The notes: generated from the letters alone by a model not told the origin. 23,814 nt of DNA from Nemertoderma westbladi (GCA_032718475.1 JAUCBJ010007686.1:1-23814), one strand, 5' to 3'. Shown: positions 9,765 through 17,928, counted from the first letter of the stretch. Program-made: numbers and translations.

Positions 9765-9889
9765 TTATATATAACCTGTACCCATTTTATCGACTCCAGT
9801 GGATGAAAGGCTGAGTGGACCCTGGCGGGGCTGAACCTACAACCACTTTATTGCAGGCCGTCGCTCAACCAACTGAGCTACCTCTCCGA
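9765..9889 (-). mobile_element. tRNA-derived SINE with Ceph-like central domain
   Basis: On the minus strand the element begins TTCGGAGAGGTAGCTCAG. It has a good RNA polymerase III A box (TAGCTCAGTTGG, 9869-9880) and a degenerate B box (GGTTCAGCCCC, 9827-9837). After the tRNA-like head comes CTCAGCCTTTCATCC, then GTCGATAAAATGGGTAC. This strongly recalls the conserved Ceph domain of cephalopod and some other invertebrate SINEs; the recognition is from memory and was not searched. The element ends near the palindrome GTTATATATAAC (9765-9776) and abuts the minisatellite on one side and an inverted-repeat element on the other. Confidence 0.72.
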
Positions 9890-9890
9890 A

Positions 9891-10413
9891 ACTATTCTAG
9901 AACATAAATAAAATAAAAATATAATGTTATAGAACATATAGCCAGTTTTTTTATAAATTTTAAATTGTTAGTAAATTTAAAATAAAATTATTTTTAAATA
10001 AATTTCTGAATACATTTAAATTAATATTGATTATAGAGTTTTTGTATACCGATGTAACTAATTAGTTTATTTATCCATTAGGTAGTGGCTCTTGTTGGCT
10101 TTTAATATCTCATGGAATCCGTTAAATTGTCCTTTTCTTATCTGTCGCCTCCACTGTATGCTGTCAGTTTTTCGGAGAATTTATCTTCATAGTTAATGCA
10201 CTCCTCGCACGGAGCTCTGGCGTCGTATATTTTTATTATTTTTCTCCGTACCTGACTTTTGATTGATAATTGACTTAATTTGACTTTTGTGCATTTCGTA
10301 TCCCAAACATTTTTTTATATTTTTTTTAATTTCTAGCAATTTTAAATTTGAAAAATAATTAGCTATATGTTCTAGAACAATCTATTTTTATTTTATTTAT
10401 ATTTTAGAATAGT
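9891..10413. mobile_element. 523-bp MITE-like element with 81-bp inverted repeats
   Basis: The left arm 9891-9971 and the reverse complement of the right arm 10333-10413 are both 81 nt and align without gaps at roughly 85% identity. Shared stretches include ACTATTCTA, ATAAATAAAATAAAAATA, TAGAACATATAG and AAATT. The interior is AT-rich and non-coding. I could not identify a clear target duplication, so the superfamily is unassigned. The left end touches the 5' end of the SINE within one or two bases. Confidence 0.72.
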
Positions 10414-10829
10414 GTATAATATTTCTATTTTGTTCGAGAACTCTACAATATTGCCATGATAACAATGATTTTATATTACAAAAATGTAGTGAAACTATAG
10501 GGAACTGTTTGTCATATTTGAGATCGCTCGTTCTATTTTTCATATTAAAATTGTAGTAAGATTGAGTAAAGTTGAGGTTAACTGGGGTTACCGGCTTTAG
10601 GTACCCACGATCATTTTATTTATGTGAAAAGTATAAAGTACCGGTATCCTACAATTCCTATACAAAGTTTACCTAACCCGAAACATTAGTCAAACATATT
10701 GGAAAGTATAAGAAAGTAATATTGAGAAGCACCTACCACTAAAAATCTTAAAAAGTTATTGCTTGGCGATATAAGTTAAATTATAAGTCCTACAGTAATA
10801 ATAGGCCCTATCATCTATTAAACATACTA
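10414..10829. other. AT-rich spacer
   Basis: No gene, RNA or repeat is recognised. A TACCGGTA palindrome lies near 10637. The 5' limit of the LINE that follows is not visible. Confidence 0.4.
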
Positions 10830-11943
10830 AACAAATTTGTATCTGTTTATAAATCACATCGCATTAGCTGGGGATTTCAACTGCCGTTTAGACTCCGGAA
10901 ATCGTGGATCAGAACTTATAGAAAGTTTAAACAGCCTTGGTTTCAACCTCATTGAATTTGAGTCACCTGGAATCCCTACGTATATATCACCCTAGGGCAA
11001 AAGCGTCATTGACTTGATTTTCGCGAAATACTATGGTATAATAACAAGAGCTCTGCCAAGAGTTACGATAACGCCCACGCCGCAACGCAAACACCAACGT
11101 TTGTCTACCATTCTCAAGATAAACAGTGTGACACCAGAATATATGACAAGATAATATATGACATATATTATCTCGCAAAATAAACATTGACACATTACAA
11201 TCGCATCCACAACTTCCTGATCTATTAAACGTATTTCAGAACAAGACTGATATTAACGTTGCGGAGACCTTGCTGACAACAATTATAAAGGAATCTACAA
11301 TTCCTAAACCAATCAAACGGTTTCGGGGAAAACCATGGTTCGACGACGAGTGTAGATCCGCGAAGTCGCAGGTTATGGACGCTCTGAGATTGAGAACGAC
11401 CGATACAACAAACCGCCTTCATTACTGGGCTATTAGGAAAGAGTATAAGAAGTTACTGAAAGCGAAGAAGGAATCGTATGAGGAGGAGATCGTACTGAAA
11501 CGGGTAGCTGATGCTGAGATCGACCCTTGGTCTCTTTTTAAGGACCGGAAGCCGCCGACCGTGGCACTGATTGGAGTCGACCGTCTAGGCGAACATTTCC
11601 AGGCTCTATTGGGAACTGAAAACAATCCACACGAAAGCCCAGTCGTACCGAGCACATCTCCGGAGGAGCGCGAAGCGCCTGAGTGGTATAATGAACCAGT
11701 CACTGAGGAGGAGATCTATCTAGCAGCTCGAAATGCATCCAACAAGAAGGCCAGTGGCCCCGACGGTTTATTTTATGAACACATTAAGCAATCACTTCCT
11801 TTTCTCGCGGTTTTTATTATGATGTTATTTAACTTTTGTTTAAACGTGGGATCTATACCAGTATCGTGGTCTCACAGTTTTATCAAAATCTTATATAAAG
11901 GAATGGGTGCGTTAAATAACCCAGATAATTATCGTGGGATAGC
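10830..11943 (+). pseudogene. Decayed LINE, 5' half: end of endonuclease and start of reverse transcriptase
   Basis: A frame reading LAGDFNCRLDSG near 10868 and SVIDLIFAK near 11005 is the C-terminal part of an APE-type endonuclease, broken by a stop near 10993. After further stops, a 238-codon open segment (11270-11986) carries the linker and the N-terminal RT region: FRGKPWFDDEC, then NASNKKASGPDGL (RT motif 1) and NNPDNYRGIA (RT motif 2), where it is cut by the DNA transposon. The last residues of that frame are read from transposon sequence and are not LINE protein. The rest of the RT lies after 17928. A 5'-truncated, inactive non-LTR retrotransposon of the APE-endonuclease group (I/Jockey/CR1-like); the clade is not fixed. 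Confidence 0.85.
11938..11943 (+). repeat. Target-site duplication, left copy (GATAGC)
   Basis: GATAGC directly precedes the transposon's left end TACGGTGGCTG and recurs directly after its right end. With one copy and the element removed, the codons read through GGG ATA GCT CTA ACA TCT, giving the conserved LINE RT motif GIALTS. Confidence 0.92.
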
Positions 11944-12020
11944 TACGGTGGCTGAAAGCGGCCAAAATAATTCACTACTTTTTTAATTTTTAATTTGATC
12001 AACATTTTTTTCTTGAATTT
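11944..12020 (+). repeat. Left outer terminal inverted repeat, 77 bp
   Basis: Begins TACGGTGGCTGAAAGCGGCC and runs to CTTGAATTT, where the palindrome array starts. By eye it matches the reverse complement of 17846-17922 at every base, including the runs of six and seven T. It is the likely core transposase recognition site. Confidence 0.95.
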
Positions 12021-12472
12021 CAACCCGGGTTGAAATTAATATCAACCCGGGTTGAAATTAATATCAACCCGGGTTGAAATTAATATCAACCCGGGTTGAA
12101 ATTAATATCAACCCGGGTTGAAATTAATATCAACCCGGGTTGAAATTAATATCAACCCGGGTTGAAATTAATATCAACCCGGGTTGAAATTAATATCAAC
12201 CCGGGTTGAAATTAATATCAACCCGGGTTGAAATTAATATCAACCCGGGTTGAAATTAATATCAACCCGGGTTGAAATTAATATCAACCCGGGTTGAAAT
12301 TAATATCAACCCGGGTTGAAATTAATATCAACCCGGGTTGAAATTAATATCAACCCGGGTTGAAATTAATATCAACCCGGGTTGAAATTAATATCAACCC
12401 GGGTTGAAATTAATATCAACCCGGGTTGAAATTAATATCAACCCGGGTTGAAATTAATATCAACCCAGGTTG
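12021..12472 (+). repeat. Left palindrome array: 21 copies of a 22-bp unit
   Basis: The 12-bp perfect palindrome CAACCCGGGTTG is separated by the constant, directional 10-bp spacer AAATTAATAT. Starts fall every 22 bp from 12021 to 12461. All copies look identical except the last, which reads CAACCCAGGTTG. The first extends to a 20-bp palindrome through ATTT...AAAT. The phase is exact at two helical turns, so all palindromes face the same side of the DNA. Confidence 0.97.
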
Positions 12473-12704
12473 AAATTGAATTATTCGTACCGGTACTGTA
12501 GAATGTAATACTGTAATATGAGGTAATGTCATGTTGTAGGAGTAGGAGTAGAGCTGTAGTCTGCAGTCTGTAGAGGCAGAGACTGAGAGAGGCTGAGAGG
12601 TTGGCTTATCACAGTATCAGTGCAGTACTGCAGTACCAGTGACGGTGCTACGGTGCTTGGTCAGTTCCAGTTGGTAACCTAATTCTGTAATTCACGATCT
12701 AAAA
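12473..12704 (+). promoter_or_regulatory. Leader and putative promoter of the HECT gene
   Basis: This 232-bp non-coding stretch lies between the left array and the first plus-strand ATG. It holds a GTACCGGTAC palindrome at 12487, purine-rich repeats (AGTAGGAGTAG, GAGAGGCTGAGAGG) and CTACGGTG near 12648, which echoes the element's terminal TACGGTGGCTG. No TATA box is clear. Its function as promoter and 5' UTR is inferred from position. Confidence 0.45.
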
Positions 12705-13115
12705 ATGAGTAGGCCCAGTCCTAATAGTAGGCCTAGTGTTACTGGTGAATTAGGACTACCGGCACCATTGCCTATTACTCACGAACGACGACGGTTATTA
12801 TCGGAGTTAAGAAGTTACATAAACCTTGGTGTTGAAGACATTAATCGTGTCACTGGTCGGAGCGACGGCGTTACCTGTAGGCTTACTAGCGGCACATCTA
12901 GAATGGTTACCGGTACCGGTACTGAAAGTGAAACGGCTTCTGATTCCGGCGATTCATCGGATAATGATTTTCGAGATGAGACAACGCGTTTGCGTCGGAT
13001 ACCTTCGACTACCGATACTGATAGGCTTCACCTTCCCTCACGCTCGTCCTCAAGTCATTTGCGCAACTCTCGTAGATTTTCGCGCGCGAAGAATAGGCCT
13101 CTGATAGCAGGATAG
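12705..13115 (+). CDS. 136-residue Ser/Arg/Thr-rich ORF, probably the displaced N-terminus of the HECT protein
   Basis: Starts MSRPSPNSRPSV at the first ATG after the left array. A short possibly helical segment (ERRRLLSELRSYINLGVEDI, about 28-47) is followed by low-complexity Ser/Thr/Asp-rich and then basic sequence ending RRFSRAKNRPLIAG. No domain is recognised. Its stop (13113-13115) falls where the HECT frame is already open: that frame has no stop from 13097 and reads GKVGRPSQSTKVVIVKLKV from about 13124. The simplest reading is that this is the HECT protein's N-terminus separated by a small indel. A very short intron, or a separate regulatory ORF, are alternatives. No good splice pair could be found at the junction. 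Confidence 0.5.
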   Translation: MSRPSPNSRPSVTGELGLPAPLPITHERRRLLSELRSYINLGVEDINRVTGRSDGVTCRLTSGTSRMVTGTGTESETASDSGDSSDNDFRDETTRLRRIPSTTDTDRLHLPSRSSSSHLRNSRRFSRAKNRPLIAG

Positions 13116-13252
13116 GGAGCCTAGGTAAAGTTGGTCGGCCTTCTCAATCGACTAAAGTTGTTATCGTTAAACTTAAAGTTCGTTACATTAATTCCACGAA
13201 TGCAGATAGCATCACCATTAGAAAGCCCTTGGGTGAGAGTAATTCTTTGAAG

Positions 13253-15829
13253 ATGAGTCTACCAATGGATGCGAACTTATCGGTCGTTAAAAAGTTGATT
13301 CTCAATAAAATATTTATTGAAGAGCATAACCGTTGTTTGAGGGAGCAAGGATTTCCCTCAAACCGTAATTCTTATTCGTTTCAATTAACTAACTTACAAG
13401 GCGAGAAACTTAAGCCAAAGTTTTGTTCCCTTCGACAGTATACATTGGAGCGGTGTGTTTTAGGATCCTTAAAAATCGCTGTTGTTGGAGAGTTGCCCGA
13501 AGAGGATACCGGTAATGAGTTGGAGAACGATTCAACACTACCAGCCATTGCCGAATGTGACACGGTTCCACCCTCGCCAGGCGATGAAGGTGCCAGTACC
13601 AATGACGTGGTTCTACCTCCGACACCTGTTGGTATACTCAGTGTCGGTAATGGCGTGGCTGCACTTCCGCCAGCCCCAGCCCTTGATGGTACTGACGCGG
13701 TTCTACTTCCGCCAAACGTCGGTGAACTCGGTTCCTTCTGTGACATGGAACCGCTTCCACCAGCCTCCTCCGGTAATGATGTAGTTCCTGTTCTGCCTCC
13801 TCCTTTAATCGATGACCAAGTATATCAAGACACCAGTACCGATATACGTCAGGAATCCGTGTATGAAGTTCTGTCCCGTTTGGAGTGCAAAGTGGGTCTT
13901 TGCAACAAGGTAAACATCGTTAATGTTGACGACCGAGACAATGTACTTGATTGTGGATACCGGGCTTTTTCAAGAAAGGGATTCAACATATGGGAACCTT
14001 TATCTGTTAAATTCATTGGGGAGCGAGGCATAGATGCTGGAGGACCTTCGCGCGAATTCATGCGGTTAACATTACAAGCGATCAGGGATTCTGCGTTATT
14101 CAGCGGCGAGGAAAATTCCAAGAACATCGAACTGGATTACAACAGTAAGTTGCATCAAATAATCTTATGCTGTTTAAATAAATTTAATTAAACTTCTTAA
14201 TTTAACTGAACCAAATATAATTATATTTTTATAATATTTAATTATTATATTTTATTTTTCAGGTCTAAACTTAAACAGGTATTACCTGGCGGGAAAGATG
14301 ATAGGTTACTTCATCATACACCGAGGTTCGACTCCTAGTTTCCTATCCCCATTATTGTATAACATAATTAGTATAACCGATGGATTTATTTCCGCCACCC
14401 CGGCAGTGACTGATATAGCTGATTATGAACTACGGGACAAAGTTAATAAAGTGAGATATAGATAATTATTTATTTAATAATATAACATAAATATTAAATA
14501 AACTAATTAAATAACTATTATATTTCGGTTAGGCCTATACAAAATATTGTTAACCATAACTTTACTTTAGATAAGTTCTGCAGAAACATCCGGAGAATTC
14601 AACACTGCAATAGACGAGGCTACTGATCTGATATCTATGAGTGGTTGTTTCAATATAACTATCCATGGCTTCAGCGACCAAACGAAAATAGATCTTGTTG
14701 GAGCTTTGGCTAAATTCATTGTGATGGATAGAAATCGTCGTGCCATTGAACAGTAAGTTAATCATTAGTATAGTTAATTATCATAATCGCTCAATTAGTC
14801 AATATTAATTTCAGGAACTTTTTACAATTAATTTTAAACTAAACAGTCAAGTGCACTTTAGATTCCAGGATGGTCTAAAAGAAGTTGGATTAATTAACGA
14901 AATTCTAAGAAATCCCGATGGTTGGCGGGAATTCTTTGTGCATAACGAATGTGTACTTACCTCCAAAGCTGTACAAGATTTGTTTATAATACAATGGACA
15001 GAGAACAACAATAGTATTCGGAAGAGAAAGGAGAAACGTGTTGCAGCATATTGGCTGGATCTGTTGCAGGATTTGGGAGGTATTTTAAATTTTTTATTCA
15101 AAATTGAATAAAAAATGAAAATCACCACCAATCAAATAATTGATAAACTGTTAATTAATTTATAAATCGATTACTTGCTTAATAATTAATATGTTTCTTT
15201 CTCCTTAATTCATATATTTCTTGATTATTAATGAATGTATTGATTATTGATTAATCTGTTTATTTTTCTTTGAAATTTGTTTAACTGTTGTTTAATAATT
15301 ATGTGTTGCATTATTGTCCCAATAAGCCTAGGTCGCCTCGTATTTGTTTTGGTGTAAAGGTAAACTATACGCCGACAGCCTACAGCGGCCAACTAACAGC
15401 CGACAACAGTTATAAATGTTGCTGGGTGTTAGTTGCCGGCAATCGGCGTAGCGTTTACACCCTCCCGTATCCGTTTAATCGTCCTGCAGTTTAAATTGAT
15501 TTAATTAAATTTTTATATATTTTTAATTTTTAAATTATTGCATTTTTATTACAGACGGGGTTACAGGATATGCATCCGGGCGAGTAGTCGGGCTGAAAGA
15601 CCTTCTTATATTTGTGACTGGTATCGATGCTGTTCCCGCACTTGGATTTAACCGGGATCCTTCAGTTGTATTCCTCCACCCCGAGGACGATAACCAATAT
15701 TACATTGGTCTACCAAGATCAAACACTTGTGGTCTCATTTTAAGTCTACCGATTGTTGGGTCCTACGACGAGTTTAAACGCAATATGATTAGCGCATTGG
15801 AGATAGCGACTACATTCACCGATGATTGA
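13253..15829 (+). CDS. HECT-type E3 ubiquitin ligase (G2E3-like), five exons
   Basis: HECT ligases accept ubiquitin from an E2 onto a cysteine and pass it to a substrate. Exons fixed by GT-AG sites and frame are: up to 14144, 14263-14450, 14571-14752, 14847-15079 and 15555-15829. From the ATG at 13253 this gives 589 residues; the frame is open upstream to 13097. Domains: an N-terminal beta-rich, possibly ubiquitin-like region (VVIVKLKVRYIN upstream to about residue 85), a Pro-rich linker (90-190), then the HECT domain. N-lobe motifs are SVKFIGERGIDAGGPSREF and, across the first intron, YYLAGKMIGYFIIH. C-lobe motifs are LLIFVTGIDAVPALGF and LPRSNTCGLILSLP, with the catalytic Cys at residue 557 (codon 15728-15730), 33 from the end as usual. 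No frameshift is seen in the HECT domain. It resembles the G2E3-like HECT genes that are multicopy in animals. The substrate is unknown. Confidence 0.93.
15351..15461. other. Imperfect long hairpin inside HECT intron 4
   Basis: Within the 475-bp fourth intron the left arm reads GGTGTAAA...TACGCCGA...GGCCAACTAACA. The right arm is its imperfect complement: TGTTAGTTGCC...TCGGCGTA...TTTACACC. The loop is about 20 nt, near 15400-15420. It is far more GC-rich than the rest of the intron. It may be a small nested MITE or a structured intronic RNA element. Confidence 0.65.
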
Positions 15830-15982
15830 ATGAAACTATAAACATTTTAGTAATTGTTTATTATATACTAGAAGTAAAATAGAAAAATTAAGAACTAAAT
15901 TAGAACTATAGTCGTTTTATAGTAATAAAGAACTGTTATTCTTATAATAAAGTAAGAATTAGAAATTATATGTAAGTATGAA
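15830..15982. terminator. Shared 3' region of the two convergent genes
   Basis: AATAAA occurs on the plus strand at 15924-15929 and 15946-15951, downstream of the HECT stop. On the minus strand AATAAA lies at 15862-15857, downstream of the integrase stop. If used, the two 3' ends overlap by roughly 70-100 bases, giving antisense transcripts. Confidence 0.55.
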
Positions 15983-17239
15983 TCATAAATAGTGCATTAT
16001 ATTAGATATTAGAAATAGTAATGTTTGTTTACATTCCCCTAATGATTGGCAACATCGAGGTGTCACCAGCGCAGTATCTTCAAGGAAACTGTCACATAAG
16101 TTAGCGATCTCAGGGATACAGTGTGGCAGTTTGGTAGCGAATATTCTCATAGAGGCTAGAGATTCTATCTCCACGTGGTGGATGTAGTTAGGTGACTGTA
16201 AATAAAGTAGATTTGGCTTTCCTCCCGGGGATAATAGACCGCTACGGCGAATCCGGTGGCTATTGTGATAGACCATTATTAAATCGAGAGTATACTGGAG
16301 AAACGGCAAGTAAACATATCTAACAATTTCTATATGTATAAAGTTTGAAGTATCCAAAAAGGCAAGTTCTAATTCTGCGAAATGATCTAACCAATGCGAT
16401 AATCCAAGTATTGGAATCTTGGACCAAAAAGACTCAATCCTTTGGTTCCTTGTACTTTTACCGTAGATAAACGTTGTACCGTTCAGGGCAGCATCATCAT
16501 TATGATAGAGTCGAAGAAAGCGCTGGATAATTTCAATGTTGACGTTTTCTGTTCCGCGATCCGAACGTATAATATGCGGAATGCCTCGCAATAAATCGAT
16601 TATTTCTAAAAAATAGGCTGCCACTACGAAAGGATCGTTATTGCTCTGACCGCATTTTAACCACATAATCTTTCTGCTAAAACCGTCCATTCCACCATGA
16701 ATAGCTAAACCGAACGGTTTAAGCTTATCCCATCCGTCAATGTGGAGTAGAAAGTTTGGTCCCTTCGAAAAGTAAGTGCGACGTGTAAGTTTGTGCTTGA
16801 TACGGCACAACCGCCCATCCGGATCTAGAATACGCAGCAGTTCGGCAGTTAATTTACGCGGTACATAAATGTTATGTTGGTACATTAAAACATGTTGCAT
16901 CTGCCGGTATCCAGCTGTACTTGGAGAACGATTATCACTAGAGTTTTTATGAAGTTCATTATGTATGGTATCGACTATCACACCAAAATCAGCCGGATTA
17001 AACCGTCGATGCAACTTAATTGATGATAAATAACGACGAACGGTTCTACAGGAAATGTACAAACCACAGGATTGCTGCAGTATCTGCGCTATTTCTGCAT
17101 GCGTATATCCCAACCAAAAATTATCAGAAATTTCCTTCCTCCAAGGTTGCGCCGAGACTAATATTGGCAACAATATAATAATCAAAACCAGTGCAGCTAC
17201 CGGTACTGATAGCGTTACAGTAGTAACATATTTCGTCAT
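15983..17239 (-). CDS. DDE integrase/transposase with N-terminal helix-turn-helix
   Basis: A single 418-codon frame. Residues 44-79 (GYTHAEIAQIL...ISCRTVRRYL) form a helix-turn-helix likely to bind the element's ends. The catalytic core shows HIDGWDK (D168), IIRSDRGTEN (D227) and NQRIESFW (E269), spaced D-58-D-41-E, an RNase H-fold integrase of the retroviral/IS3 kind. YVYLPFLQ and YHNSHRIRRSG follow. It would cut and join the element's ends and produce the 6-bp target duplication. Oddity: residues 8-30 (VTLSVPVAALVLI...LVSA) look like a secretory signal or membrane helix, strange for a nuclear enzyme. The DNA there ends in a pyrimidine-rich stretch and TTAG, so it may be an intron end misread as protein, with the true N-terminus elsewhere. 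All three acidic residues are present and the frame is intact. Confidence 0.9.
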   Translation of the reverse strand: MTKYVTTVTLSVPVAALVLIIILLPILVSAQPWRKEISDNFWLGYTHAEIAQILQQSCGLYISCRTVRRYLSSIKLHRRFNPADFGVIVDTIHNELHKNSSDNRSPSTAGYRQMQHVLMYQHNIYVPRKLTAELLRILDPDGRLCRIKHKLTRRTYFSKGPNFLLHIDGWDKLKPFGLAIHGGMDGFSRKIMWLKCGQSNNDPFVVAAYFLEIIDLLRGIPHIIRSDRGTENVNIEIIQRFLRLYHNDDAALNGTTFIYGKSTRNQRIESFWSKIPILGLSHWLDHFAELELAFLDTSNFIHIEIVRYVYLPFLQYTLDLIMVYHNSHRIRRSGLLSPGGKPNLLYLQSPNYIHHVEIESLASMRIFATKLPHCIPEIANLCDSFLEDTALVTPRCCQSLGECKQTLLFLISNIMHYL

Positions 17240-17525
17240 AATGATTTAAGCTTAAGTTTATAGCTTGTAAGTTTTGTGAAGACAGAAAGTTCCGGTCTGG
17301 TATGCAGTAGGTAAGGTACAGACAGTACCGGTCGCGGTCTGCGTCTGGTATGCAGGTTCCGATTTACACGCCGCCTTTCAGCTCTAGGTACAGTACCGGT
17401 TCGGCATGCAGGTTCCGTTTTTGATTTACACGCCGCCTTTAAGTCAGTTAGTTACATTTTAAATTTCCCTCTTCCTCATCAACATGAGTCAAATCCTCTA
17501 AAAGTCAGCTGATTGATATTAATTT
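17240..17525 (-). promoter_or_regulatory. Upstream region of the integrase gene with internal duplication
   Basis: About 285 bp between the integrase ATG and the right array. TGCAGGTTCCG occurs at 17351 and 17407, and GATTTACACGCCGCCTTT at 17361 and 17423, so a block of about 60 bp is duplicated. A third partial copy (CTGGTATGCAG) lies at 17297. ACAGTACCGGT precedes each full copy. These may be promoter or transposase-binding repeats; nothing in the sequence decides which. Confidence 0.6.
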
Positions 17526-17845
17526 CAACCCGGGTTGATATTAATTTCAACCCGGGTTGATATTAATTTCAACCCGGGTTGATATTAATTTCAACCCGGG
17601 TTGATATTAATTTCAACCCGGGTTGATATTAATTTCAACCCGGGTTGATATTATTTTCAACCCGGGTTGATATTAATTTCAACCCGGGTTGATATTAATT
17701 TCAACCCGGGTTGATATTAATTTCAACCCGGGTTGATATTAATTTCAACCCGGGTTGATATTAATTTCAACCCGGGTTGATATTAATTTCAACCCGGGTT
17801 GATATTAATTTCAACCCGGGTTGATATTAATTTCAACCCGGGTTG
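17526..17845 (-). repeat. Right palindrome array: 15 copies, inverted relative to the left
   Basis: The same CAACCCGGGTTG palindrome every 22 bp from 17526 to 17834, with spacer ATATTAATTT, the exact reverse complement of the left spacer. One spacer near 17648 reads ATATTATTTT. The directional spacers make the two arrays inverted copies, continuing the terminal inverted repeats inward. The right array is six units shorter than the left. Confidence 0.97.
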
Positions 17846-17922
17846 AAATTCAAGAAAAAAATGTTGATCAAATTAAAAATTAAAAAAGTAGTGAATTATT
17901 TTGGCCGCTTTCAGCCACCGTA
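17846..17922 (-). repeat. Right outer terminal inverted repeat, 77 bp
   Basis: Reads AAATTCAAG next to the array and ends ...GGCCGCTTTCAGCCACCGTA. Its reverse complement is identical to 11944-12020. Confidence 0.95.
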
Positions 17923-17928
17923 GATAGC
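17923..17928 (+). repeat. Target-site duplication, right copy (GATAGC)
   Basis: Directly follows the right end CCACCGTA and is followed by TCTAACATCT, which continues the interrupted LINE frame. Confidence 0.92.

Larger units (their letters stand above)
11944..17922. mobile_element. 5979-bp DNA transposon carrying a HECT E3 ligase and a DDE integrase
   Basis: The element is bounded by a perfect 6-bp duplication (GATAGC) and by identical 77-bp terminal inverted repeats starting TACGGTGGCTGAAAGCGGCC. Just inside lie inverted arrays of a 22-bp palindromic repeat. Between them are a leader and small ORF, a five-exon HECT ubiquitin ligase on the plus strand, and a DDE integrase on the minus strand, arranged tail to tail. 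It sits inside a dead LINE. Identical ends and duplication point to a fairly recent insertion. From memory, 6-bp duplications and TAY-type ends fit the eukaryotic IS3EU group, and the integrase is of the retroviral/IS3 type, but Ginger-like elements also have such integrases (usually 4-5 bp duplications). The structure is seen; the superfamily is inference. Confidence 0.93.

Noticed and set aside
12021-12472. CRISPR-like array (palindromic repeat with regular spacers)
   Set aside because: The spacers are identical, the setting is eukaryotic, an inverted partner array exists at the other end of a transposon, and no cas gene is present.
13381-14127. Minus-strand and other-frame ORFs over HECT exon 1
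   Set aside because: Shadows of the HECT coding frame; their Pro/Ser-rich composition follows from the linker on the other strand.
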